A DNA stretch of 64,000 bases, from NCBI RefSeq assembly GCF_021134715.1, contig NC_060025.1, positions 5,084,001 to 5,148,000 on the forward strand, written 5' to 3'. Shown in pieces: positions 34,467 to 45,159 of the stretch. Position numbers and translations under genes: made by a program. How positions within the stretch are numbered: position 1 is the first letter of the stretch; every line of letters starts with the position of its first letter. The notes under the pieces are model-generated. The model saw nothing but the letters and a program-made list of their open reading frames with translations. It had not been told where the DNA came from and searched no databases. The DNA comes from Daphnia pulex. Taxonomy: Eukaryota; Arthropoda; Branchiopoda; Diplostraca; Daphniidae.

Positions 34467-37298
34467 ATGGCGAAAAATAAAAAGAGAGACCCAAGATATA
34501 CTAAGTCGAGAGCCGTGAAAAATTCAGCCAAGAAAGCCACCGCCGCAGCTGTATTAAAAAGGAGGCAGCTGAAAGAAGAAAGAGAACGTTTAGCTGGAGA
34601 TCAAGAGTCGGTAATCGATTTTGATACTGTACCGGAGGCTCAAGATCAGGAGGAGGAGGCGGTTGCCGTCGAGGAGCCGGTCGAGGAGCCGGTTGAGGAG
34701 CCGGTCGAGGAGCCGGTCGAGGAGCCGGTTGAGAAGCCGGATGAGGAGCCTGGTCAGGAGTTGGTTGCTTCGCAGCGGCCGGAGCTTGATCAGGATCCGG
34801 AAATAGAGGATGAACCATCTGCCTCAGAGGATGATGAACAAAAAGCTGGGACAGAAGAAGAGGAGCCGGTGGTAGAGCCATTAACCCCGAAAGACGTTAC
34901 AGTTCAACTTCAACGATTGGATCTATCACCGGCGACGCTTCAAAGACTCAAAAGAGTTCAAAAAGCGAAAACAAGAAAGGAACGTGAAGACAGTTCAAAG
35001 AGTGGCTCCTCCCCACCAAAACGAACCAGAAGTCAGACCCGAAGACCAACTAGTGCAGGGTCTTCTTCTGAAACGGCCGATCCCGATGGTGAAGTAACAC
35101 GGCACTACACAGGGAAAAAGGTTGGTCTCACGAACGCGACTTTGAGGTGTCGTGGGCCTCGCGTTCTTACAGCGCATCCGTTCCGGCTGGCCAAAAAAAC
35201 GAACTCAGATTCGGCCAAGCTGAACATGCAAAAGAAGGCCGATGCCAAAAAAGTCGCCCAACATAAAGCCGTCAACCGGAATTGGAAAGAATGCAAAGTC
35301 TGGGGCGACGTTGGGAGACAATCATGGGCTGATGATGATTCACCGAGGCTTCAGTTCCAGGAAAAGGCAATTCAGTTTGCACCCCTAGAAGAACCAGGCC
35401 CCGTGTTGAGTCAATTCAGTTTTGTTTTCGAGTCCCCTCGGAGTTTTCAAGTCGATGCTTGGTGGTGAGGACACTTTGTACCTTCTTCGGGAGGCAACAA
35501 ATGACTACATCGCTGAATTCTGGAATTCAAGGAAGACGCCACCGTCTCGAAAAGTGGGTGGCAAGCCTGAAGGCAGGTTAATCGGCCCGCGGTTGCCTGC
35601 TGGAGGTTTTGTCACAGACCACGAACTTATAGCCTTCTTTGGCATACAGTTCTTGATCGGATATCACCGTCTGCCCGAGCTGTCGATGTTCTGGGAGCAG
35701 CAACCAGACACTGGTCTCGGGCTCGGAATAATTCAACAGGCCATGACTCGCGAGCGATTCAAATTCATTTCTAAACACATAGCTTGCGCAAGCCCATGGG
35801 ATGATGTTGACCCTAATTCTGACGACCCGGATCAGGAGCCAGAGCGACCGGATCCTAACCGTAAGATCCGTCCTCTGGTCAAAAGACTCAATGAACGCTA
35901 TCATGTGTGTAGAAAGCCTCCTAGGGGTCAGAGCATCGACGAGTCTATGGTCAAATACAATGGCCGCTCAATGCTGAGGCAGACGATGAAGAACAAACCG
36001 ATCAAGTCTGGTTTCAAAATTTGGAGCCGCTGTTGCCTTCGTGGGTATACCTATAAGTTTGAGATCTATCAAGGAGCTCGCTTTGGGGAAAAGCAAAAAA
36101 GATCTCGTAATAACGAGGCGGTGGAGAGAGTTGTCGTTGATCTTTGTCAACCCCTGACAGATCAAGGTTTCGTAGTGGCCTTTGACCGGTTCTTTACGAG
36201 CATTGCCCTCCTGGACAAGCTCCGCGAGAATGGTGTCAACGCCGTTGGAACGATTCTTCCAAGTCGGGTCAACCAGCCCATCATGACGAAGAATGAGTCG
36301 AACCTGCGGCCGGACGAATTTGCAGCCAAGTTCGGTGGTGAGCCCGGAACATGCCGAAAGGGAATCTTCGTATGGAGAGACACTAAGGCGTTTCGGGTCG
36401 CTTCCAACTATCACGGCTCAGATATTGTCAAGGTCAGGAGAAAGCAGCGTGATGGTTCGTTCCGATCCAAGTCTTGTCCAAAGGCTATTGACGATTATGT
36501 CAATAACATGGGCGGTGTAGACACGGCGAACCAGCTGCGTTCTTACTACGAGAGAGACCGTAAAGCCAAAAAATGGTGGCACCGTCTCTTATACTCTCTC
36601 TTGGAGACATGTCTGGTGAACAGCTGGATATGCTTCAATGATATGGTGAGATCACAGATGGCGGAAATTAAAACTTTAAACACACAATAATTTCCGTTTT
36701 TTTCTTGACTTAGGTCGAGGAAAATTATCTGGAGAGTTACGAAGTTCAGATGCCGTTTCTCGAGTTCAAACGGAACGTCACGATGGGTCTTTTGTCCCAC
36801 GCCCTGAACGAAAATAAAACCAAAGCTGGTCGAGCCGGGCGAATGATGCCAACCATTCACCCTTCCGCTGAACCAGGAGCAAAGCGGCGGAAAAGTCGAC
36901 TGAGTGTAAGGGACGACATTCGGTTCACTTGTGTGGGCAACCATCTACCCATCTTTGGGGAGGCGAGAGGCAGGTGCGAGTGGTGCCAGGCAACGACACC
37001 CAAAAAATTGGAATCAAGACCATTCTCAAAGTGCAAACAATGTAATGTGTTTTTGTGCCTCGGGAAGAAGATAAATTGCTTTGTCGAGTATCACGATGAT
37101 AATTACACATCTGAGGAGGCTCCGCTGGACGAGGTGGAAGCTGTCTATTCCGCTTCGGAGGAATCAGACGGCCAAGCTTCTGACCATGAGCCAACCAACA
37201 AGGAGTGTTCTTCTTCATCCGCTGATTCCGACGATCTAGAATATTCTAACCGACGTGAAGGCTATTTGATTGATGATTATGATGATTTCCAACAATAA
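34467..37298 (+). pseudogene. piggyBac-type transposase, one frameshift
   Basis: The reading frame begins at ATG 34467 with a basic N-terminus, an acidic region with six tandem EEPV units (34672-34740, 12-bp DNA repeat), a Ser/Arg-rich segment, then the conserved piggyBac core. The core is in another frame from about 35430, so one base was gained or lost near the C run at 35436-35441. Catalytic-type aspartates are seen in SIDESMVKYNGRS (about 35938), VVAFDRFFTS (about 36182) and NNMGGVD (about 36520). A 68-nt GT-AG intron (36646-36713) joins NDM to VEENYLESYE. The C-terminus (36714-37298) has the cysteine-rich zinc domain (CEWC, CKQC, C, C and H) followed by a Ser/Asp-rich acidic tail. Terminal inverted repeats and TTAA sites were not identified. 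Confidence 0.85.
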
Positions 37299-37734
37299 AT
37301 TTGTGTTTTTTCTTACGTCCTTGTGCATTTTTACTCGAAAGTGCGGCTACTTGCCAGAGTGGTGGACCGACGAAGGATCTGACTGACTTTTCTAATTAGA
37401 GATCCTATTCCTTTTCATAAGGAGCCGTCGACTGGAAAGACCCATGGTCGATGGTAAAGACCTCAACGTCAGGCGGGGTCCTTTCATTCTACCAGGAATG
37501 AGAGTCAAGCCCGCCTGACGGGACACAAGAGGCACAATAAACGGCAAAAGTCTCTCGGGACAAATATGACGAAAAAAACTCGAGCCGTACAAAATACATA
37601 GAAAAATCGGAAATAATTCAGGCTTTCCGAATCTTTATTCAAAAATTAAATTATGTTTTATTAAGTTACCCTAATACTAATTTTAAATTTTAAATGCATT
37701 CAGTTAAAATCTCGTTGGATGTAGAGACTTGAAA
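37299..37734. other. 3' flank of piggyBac with a hairpin
   Basis: CGTCAGGCGGG near 37469 and CCCGCCTGACG near 37509 form an 11-bp stem. It could be a subterminal repeat of the transposon. Nothing else is recognised. Confidence 0.4.
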
Positions 37735-38057
37735 TTTTTACCGTATATAGATATTGATTATGTTTATCGTCATAAAAAATTTCATCGTCGGCCTTACCGG
37801 CGTGAATTAGTTATGATTTATTTAATTTGATAAGATAGCCCTATCCTTTAACATAGGACAAAAGTTCTAGAAGGGGGAGAGTCCCCAAGGGATATGCGTC
37901 TAGGAGTTGCCCAAGGCTCGATTAAGGGGAGGTCCTGTGTTAAGAGATAGCGCTAACTTTTCATTTTAAATCAATGATAACTAATTAACGCCGGTCTGGC
38001 GGACGCTGAAAATTTTTATGACGATAAACATTATTGATATCTATATACGGTAAAACT
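37735..38057. mobile_element. ~320-bp foldback MITE
   Basis: The left arm (37735-37822) with TTTACCGTATATAGATATTG and TTTATCGTCATAAAAAATTT is mirrored by the right arm (37970-38057). The centre contains GCCCTATCC and GGGGGAGAGTCC words. No coding region. The target site is uncertain. Confidence 0.8.
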
Positions 38058-38060
38058 TGG

Positions 38061-38310
38061 AAGCAACCGTTACCCCTAATGTGTGACAACATCTCATTAA
38101 TTAAATTGACAAGGAGTCCAAAATTCCACCAGCTGACCAAGTACATAGATGTGCGTTTCCACTTTTTCGGGGACAACAAGAAGCAAAAGAAATTGATATG
38201 AAATTCGGACTGCTGACCAACTTGCAGAACCTTTTACAAAGTCTTTGCCGAGCCCTCGTTTCTCTGTGTTACGTGAAGCAATCGGCGTAGTACCTGTATC
38301 TAGTATTTAA
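38061..38310 (+). pseudogene. Copia RNase H / pol C-terminal fragment
   Basis: Starting right at the MITE edge, the plus strand reads LMCDNISLIKLTRSPKFHQL, then KYIDVRFHFF, then in a second frame QQEAKEIDMKF, then in a third frame TADQLAEPFTKSLPSPRFSV followed by a stop at 38308-38310. This is the end of a Ty1/copia RNase H domain (CDN...KHIDVRYHF...TADxLTK pattern). It has two frameshifts, is unlinked to LTRs, and is a different lineage from the intact Copia at 24-28 kb. Confidence 0.8.
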
Positions 38311-39230
38311 TCTTTTCTTTTCTAATTTTTAAGATTACAAGATGGCATCAAACAAACTCCAATATAAGATGAATTTTCAAATTCATTTTAAATATTTTAA
38401 AATAGAATAAACAAAAATAAGTAATTAAAAACACAGTTGATTTTTTGGCGCAATTTTCAAATTTTGCGATTTCAATCACGAATTTAACATATAAAAAATT
38501 GCCAAATCTAAATGAATTAGGTATTTAAGGATAGGGAATTAAATTAAGCTTAAATTAAATCAATTTCTGAACACGTTGATAAGTAATTTTATAGATAACG
38601 AACGAATAACTCCTATTTTTACTATACCACCGAGAGGCGAGGGGCCTCCTAACCTAGCGAACCTGGCGGGGAATCTTGGGACCCTTTACTCTATACCCGC
38701 CGGTCTTGGGGATAGCCGAGAGTGTACCTGCATGAATAAGATAGAAAATCAAGCTTATCAGCTCGCCGCGAAGGGATAGTCGTAAGCCAGTTGAAAACTG
38801 TCTTAAATGAAAAATTCAGGGCCTATTGTTAAGTCGGACTTTTTGCTAAATGCCTTCCTAATTTTTCCTAATTTTTCTGTAAATTCTATGTTTTTTCTCT
38901 GAAATTTTCTGGAAAAAAATTCTATCGTGAAATTTTGATTTGTCTGAGTTATGGTTAACAAAGGGCATGGGTCAAAACAATATTTTTATTCAAAAAAAGG
39001 TAAATCTATAATGAGATTGGAACCATGACCCTCTTCATTATCAAGCCAGCGCTATAACAAAAAATCTATTTTTCGCATTTTAATTCCATCCATTATCAAA
39101 TGAAATTGATTGTTGTGCGACAGTGTCGTGTTTTTTATTGAAAATTTGTTCATCACGATATTTCGTCAGTTCCGAACTTAGACTACAAATACCCTAACCC
39201 ATTCATGCCGATGTTCACGATAACCGATGT

Positions 39231-39298
39231 TGGTGGGAGGCGGACTTGAACCAGTCATCTTCGCCACACGAATCTTAAGTCATAGCCACTACAACGAC
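39231..39298 (-). repeat. tRNA-like fragment
   Basis: The minus strand has GTCGTTGTAGTGGCTATGAC and GACTGGTTCAAGTCCGCC, fitting A and B boxes with a good T arm. A matching 5' acceptor strand is absent. A weaker relative lies at about 39010-39060. Confidence 0.5.
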
Positions 39299-39486
39299 AA
39301 TTAATTTGGTTGACCAACCTTTTTTCAAGAGCAAAATAGTTTCCGGCAATATATTTGCAGGATAGAGGATTTTCACGCATAGCCTCCGGCGGTAAATTTG
39401 CACGACAGAGTTGCACTTTTATCAAATCAAAGATTGCGTCATCATGGCGATGCTATGGACATCTGGTGGTGATTTATTTTGACCTA

Positions 39487-39870
39487 AAGTAAAAAGTGGT
39501 AGTCGCAACCGCCAGATTTCACTAGTCGTTATGCAATTATTTTAACAGTTTTCATTAATTACAGGAAAACTAATTAAGTAAATGAAATTATTTTTGTTCT
39601 GGTCGCACCGCATATTTTTTGTCTAATTTTTAAGACCAAAAAGTAAAAAAAGTAAAGGTAACCCAAAACAAGGGAAGCTATAATGAAAAGTGGAATTTAG
39701 ACCTAAGGGGAAAAAGTTGTAGTCACAACCGCCAGATTTCCCTAGTCGTAAAACAATTATTTTAGCAGTTTTTCATTAATAACGGGAAAACTAATTAAGT
39801 AAATGAAATTATTTTTGTTCTGGTCGCACCGCATATTTTTTTTCTAATTTTTAAGACCAAAAAGTCCGAA
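39487..39870. repeat. ~215-bp direct duplication
   Basis: 39487-39655 and 39702-39870 share GTAGTCGCAACCGCCAGATT, GGAAAACTAATTAAGTAAAT and TTCTGGTCGCACCGCATATT, with small changes. It is internal to the modular repeat. Confidence 0.85.
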
Positions 39871-39990
39871 ATCTGTCGTAAAACGCCCGAGCTATGGTGC
39901 GGAACATACATACATACATACAAAGTGACATGGTTTTTATTTTTCTGCGTATGCAATTATTAGCTTCGCCCTTCGGGTTCGCAATTATTT

Positions 39991-40381
39991 TAGCATCGAT
40001 TAGTTTTTATTTCATCACGGGAAGGTAATTTTTTGTATACATAGGCCTACTAACTATTTTAATTGAAATGCAAGATCAGAAAACGTGGTACGGTGCCCCG
40101 CAGAACCATTTTATCTCATAGTTTTTATCTATCTCGAGCAATTCAGTGGTTTGTATACGTAATGAGAATTAGAGGTGACTATTTTATTTGTATTCGGCGC
40201 GGGCAGCAAAATTCACCATTGAGACATTATTGACGTGTAGGCCTAACCTAGAACAGGCCACCAAATCTCGAAGGCGGACATTTTTTTTTTTTTTAATGGA
40301 CCACTATTACTAGCATTAAAAGTAGTCGGATTTTCAGATATGTATAAAACGCGAATAAATTATTGAACAATTGTTGAGATT
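39991..40381. other. Spacer downstream of SLC30A9
   Basis: No gene or repeat recognised. The poly-A signal of the neighbouring gene lies at its right edge. Confidence 0.4.
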
Positions 40382-40387
40382 TTTATT
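40382..40387 (-). terminator. Poly-A signal of SLC30A9
   Basis: AATAAA on the minus strand, about 145 nt after the stop codon. Confidence 0.55.
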
Positions 40388-40531
40388 TCATTGATCATTG
40401 TGTTCAACTGACTCAAAAAAAATTGAATTGAGGGTACAATTTCAAACTCTGAATGTTAACTTCTGCGATCGTTGGAAAAAGTAAAATTGCCATTTTACTT
40501 AATATTGACAATCATTAAAATGTAGGCAAAT

Positions 40532-43500
40532 CTATAGTAGTTCCAAATCACAATGCCTCACTTCAGGATGTTTTTTCTAATTTCAAGCAAAGAATAGAAT
40601 ATCTGTTATATGAATTACTGTTTTATATAAAGATATATATATTTACCCTTAACGCGTTTTCAATACGATCGATTTCAGCACCGAGAAGATCAACTGAAAA
40701 AAGTAGACGTTAATCCCACATTGAAAGACAAATGTTTGAATTACTAACCGATATTTTCACCATGCTTCAACATAAATGCTTCCATTTCGTTTATGTTTTT
40801 CATATTTCGAACTTCTTCTAACATCATTTCCAAATCTTGTTTGTCTAAATATGACCGTGTTAGTTCTCTTCCGTCAAAATCCACTTCAGCTTTATAGCGT
40901 ACCAGGCCAGAACCCATATCGATCCCCTGTATATAGTAACAAAACATTGCAGTAATTTTGTTACAATTTAAATTAAACAATAACTTTTCCTAACATTAAA
41001 AAAATCTTAGCATTTGTTTTATACATAGTGCAATAACGTCTAATCCTTCCGCTATTCCTTGGTATGAATTTTCTGTAAACAACGATTTTTTATGTACTTA
41101 GGACGAAGTTAGAAATGTCTTTAGATAGATATTGATCAATATGTAATTGTAAAATTCTATCAGTTAAATGTAAGCACTGTGAAAATTAGGCCTACTCTAA
41201 ACCACTTTTTAAATGCAGTTATTTAAAAATATATCGGCGTAAAGCCTTTGTATGTATCTGTTAAAGCAGCCTATATGGTTGTCGACTGTAAATGATCTTA
41301 TGGTATATCGGAATACCCGAAAACATTCATATACCATTCATTACCTTTACGTCGTGAACAGCTCGAATCATGAGATCACGTTCTAATTCTGAATTTATTT
41401 GCTGTATACTGCCTGAATTTAGAAATATATAAACAATTTAATATTTTGTGCAATCGAAAAAAACCTATAATTACTCAATGGAATAGAACGGCCAACGAGT
41501 GCCGCAGAATTGGAATATATAATGAATGATGCAACTGCTCCTAAAACAATTCCAACCAACAGTGATCCAATGGCATCTGGGATCGGAGAGTTTAAGTGTG
41601 TCGCAACAGCCATACAGCTTCCGGCTACCATAACTCCTAGTACCTGCAATAAATAAGATTTATTGTTTGTACAATAATGCATTAGTAACTCGTAAAGAGT
41701 TTTACCGCTGCTAAATCTTCCAATAATACAACATTAACGCTCGGATCCTGTCCTCGCTTAACTAGAAAATTGAGTTCAAATCACCTTTACTAAAACAGAA
41801 GCATTAAAACATTATAAATTACCATATTCCCAGAAACTCATTTCTGCTTTGCTAGCTCCCTTCTTCAGAGAATTAATAGCTACCAATAAGGTTGCACTTT
41901 CTGAAACCAACGATCCTCCCAATATAAAAAATGCCTGTGTTTATGTAGTTGGATGCATATGCTATGTTAATTGAGAGGAATACTTTCATTAAGGAATAAG
42001 GGAATAACCAACCCAATAAAAAGATCCTATTGGGTCAGGATTGAATATGCCTGTAATTATTCAAGAAATTATCAAACTCATTATATGTATACTTATGATT
42101 TATAATAAATGATTACCAGTAATTCCATGGTAAACAGATAAGCCAGCTCCTACACAAAATATACCAACTCCAGACACTAGAGATGCAACGTAACGCATAT
42201 TGGAGTACCCATAAGGGTGGTCGGGATTTGATTGCTATACAACAAATTGAGAAATGTAACAGAATTACATGTTGCTTTGTTTGTTGTTTTTTTTTGTTTG
42301 GGGGGAATTGTTGTAGACAGGGGACATTTGGAATGAACATGATTAATGTGACACAAATATAACATGTTGTTTATAATAATAAAATATATAACTTCACGTC
42401 CATATGTATATAAATAATGGAAAGGGTATGATGAGAGGGAACATACCTGACTCGACTTATGAATTCCATAAGCTAGAATTAGCTGATTCACAGTGTCTGC
42501 TAATGAGTGTAAACATTCTGAGAACATTGAGTGTGAACCTGTGTACATCCAAGCTATCATTTTAAACAAAAAGTTGCATCCATTTCTGTAAAAAATGAAG
42601 AAATATTAGTATTTTTAATAAAAATTAGTATTTTTAAAATACATTGCAACAGCAGTTAAAACAACTTTGCCAGAGCCTTCCATCAAGCCTCCTTGAGGTG
42701 ACCAATTTGCTGGTTCCTTTCTCATGTCCTTCAACACTCTTTTAACACTAAAAATATCTAATGAACAGAAATAGTCAAGTTAAGCAAAATAGTTTGATGA
42801 ATAATTTAATATGGACTTTACACTGTTGGTATCTCTTTAGTTCTTCTGTCTTCTTTTTTCTTTCACGGTCTAGAGCTTCTTGACTGCCCCATACTTCTAA
42901 CGCTCTGTTTTACGACAAATTATTGTGTGGTTATATTTTATTCATTTTAAATTGCATGAAAATATTTTACTTTGCTTCCACATCTTTCAGCCAATATACC
43001 TATTTATTATTTTAATTAAGATAAATTTAATTACATAACCAAATTCACCAATTATATATTTTTAAAAATTGTTTTACAGTTATTGGTGGTTCACTTTCAT
43101 AAGGAGATCTGCGTCTTGTTTTCCTCAAAATCTCTAAATCACTTGGCTTTAAGAAAAAATCATTCATTGCTCTGACAGGAGTAATGAAATTTCTTTCCAT
43201 TCCATTTTTTGAACTTAATGCTAAAATTGTTTTTTTAATTAGTTTTGACAAATTAAATAAGAATAGAATAATCACCAGAGGTAGATTCTTTGTTAGTCAA
43301 TGATGTTATTACTGCCTTTTCTCCAAACTTCTGCCAATCAAATTTTAAAGTATGAATACCACTAAAATGAAACACCTTCCAAGACAATGGTATTTCCTTT
43401 GATGAAAGGCGCAAAAAACTGTGACCTAAGTAAGGAAAATACTTTCCCTCTGAAAAGAATAATACTATATGATAGCACGTACAAATAAAAGCAATTGCAC

Positions 43501-43568
43501 ACAGCATTACAACCTGCAAATATGGAAATAAACTTGCACGAACTGGAAAAGAATAACCACCGGCTCAT
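40532..43568 (-). CDS. SLC30A9: Zinc transporter 9 (ZnT9 / SLC30A9), 16 exons
   Basis: Exons, 5' to 3': 43568-43514, 43449-43276, 43220-43078, 42999-42971, 42904-42822, 42757-42643, 42585-42447, 42234-42117, 42050-42013, 41934-41823, 41761-41706, 41643-41475, 41412-41345, 40926-40749, 40693-40647, 40576-40532. All junctions are GT-AG and phases agree, giving 522 aa, against about 568 in human. The N-terminus (MSRWLFFSSSCKF) resembles a mitochondrial presequence. The conserved NFITPVRAMNDFFLKPSDLE is followed by the LEVWGS segment and a six-helix cation-efflux domain from about residue 195. TM2 carries HSLAD (His226, Asp230). The equivalent TM5 site reads LLEDLAAVLG, without His, as in the ZnT9 subfamily. 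The C-terminal domain has KAEVDFDG and LKHGEN and ends HPEVRHCDLELL. ZnT9 exports zinc from mitochondria, probably by proton exchange (known for the family). Intron lengths are mostly 40-90 nt. Confidence 0.95.
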
Positions 43569-43836
43569 CGTAACAAGTATTGACTGACTGGCAAGTAACA
43601 ACTTTAAAACAAAATGACTTGCGATAATTATGTGTTCCTGAATGCTATTATATTCACTCTTTTAGTTTCTCCGTGGTTTCTCGTTTAGTTTAGTTTTTAC
43701 AGGTAAGTGCACTAGCCACGGCACGGTGTTGTCTGCAACACCAGCAGTGCTCAGCTGGCTTGTTTATTAGTTGTTTATTGTTAGTGTTACCAGAGCCATA
43801 GATCCCTGGTCGGTTCACGGCTGTGTTGGCTTCCCT

Positions 43837-44037
43837 ATCCCGGTTTCAGGGTAAACGTAAGCCGAATTTTGAGAGATTTTAGGGCGGGGCCTGTCAGAAT
43901 TGTGAAGTGGAAACTGGAAACAGAGCCATCTAGGCTCTCAAAAGTAGCTGAGCGTAGTAGCTGACAGTCCCTGACACACTCACTAGAGCGCTCATTCCAG
44001 TTTCCAAATCGGCTTACGTTTACCCTGAAACCGGGAT
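43837..44037. mobile_element. ~200-bp TIR MITE
   Basis: Perfect ends ATCCCGGTTTCAGGGTAAAC(GTAAGCCGA) at the left and the reverse complement at the right. The interior has CTAGGCTCTCAAAAGTAGC and GCGCTCATTCC. No coding region. Confidence 0.85.
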
Positions 44038-44044
44038 GGGTCGT

Positions 44045-44275
44045 TTAATTAAGAATAGGGAATCACATAAAGTTTAAATGAAATCAATTTCTGGCCTCAT
44101 TGATTAATAATTTTATATGATTAAGAACGAAAAACCCCTATTTTTACTATACCCCCGAGAGGGAATAAGCCCCCAACACTAGCGAACCTGGCGGGGAATC
44201 TTGGGACCCTTTACTAAACACCCGCCGTTTCTTCCGAAGAGACTGGGATAGCGCGAGAGTGTACCTTTCCTATTA
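44045..44275. repeat. Modular repeat, first module only
   Basis: Matches 38523-38735 in order (AATAGGGAATCACATAAAG, CTATTTTTACTATACC, CTAGCGAACCTGGCGGGGAA, CGAGAGTGTACC), with an extra CGTTTCTTCCGAAGAGACT. It directly follows the MITE. Confidence 0.75.
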
Positions 44276-45159
44276 TATCGTGGTCATAGACCGAAATGTG
44301 TCCCGAATTAGCTAGGAACACTACCATATTTTTAATATTTAATACATTTCATTTAAAAAATAAAAATATTTTACACAAATATCAATCTTTAGGCCTACTG
44401 AAATTGTAAGTTTTTGCTTTGTCAGAAAATGAATTCCAAGACTGCAGTTTTAAATCGATTTACAATTACATGATCGATAGTAATTTGTCGCACATATTCG
44501 ATATTTAATTTTTTCAGCAGCTTTATTTTTTGTAGTTTTCGATGGCGCCAAATGGCTGGTTTCGGGATATTCCCGTGAAATATCAATAACATGGATTCGT
44601 CTTGTCATGCATTACGTACGAGATAAATATGGTACTGCATACATTTTAGTGAAATCATCATCTAAAGTGTGCTGAAAGTTCCCAAGTGACTGAGAAAGAA
44701 CATTGTTTACGGGGGACCCTCATCTCGTCTTAGTTCAGCCTAGATGATGTTTATACTTGGATATTTTCTACAATTGATGAGTTGCTTATGGTTTAGGATT
44801 TTATCCTAGTGATCTTCTGCATGTGTTTGTCGGAAAAGAGTCACTTAAGAATCAAGAAAAACGATTTATTATGACAAGAGGGGATGGGAATTTTTTTCCA
44901 AGATGGCGTTCGTTCTCAAAAAGCTTGCTTTGCACCGTTATTTACGTCTGTCATATTTACACCGTTTGTTAAAGGCATATGACTAAACGTTAGAAAAGCA
45001 GACATGTCCATCGTTGTTTATCCAGTAACAAATGTTGCATATTTTCACCATTTGATTACAATAACTGAATTTTTTGTTTTGTTTTTTGTTGTTTTTTAAT
45101 TCTGATATTATAAATTTCCTATTGTTTTTTGTCAGGTGCTGCTTTTCTTCTACTAAAAC

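Larger units (their letters stand above)
38523..39990. repeat. Modular dispersed repeat, long copy
   Basis: The first module, 38523-38735 (CTATTTTTACTATACC, GAACCTGGCGGGGAATCTTG, GAGAGTGTACC), recurs at 44045-44275. The second and third modules recur at 9838-10260. The last module, with (ACAT)n and CAAAGTGACATGG, recurs at 11645-11800. It is non-coding and probably a non-autonomous element. Confidence 0.7.
43569..45159. promoter_or_regulatory. Divergent intergenic region between SLC30A9 and rno
   Basis: The start codons of the two genes point away from each other, 1.6 kb apart, so promoters of both must lie here. The centre is occupied by a MITE (43837-44037) and a copy of the modular repeat (44045-44275), leaving about 270 bp on the SLC30A9 side and 880 bp on the rno side as candidate promoter sequence. 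No TATA box stands out. Confidence 0.5.
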
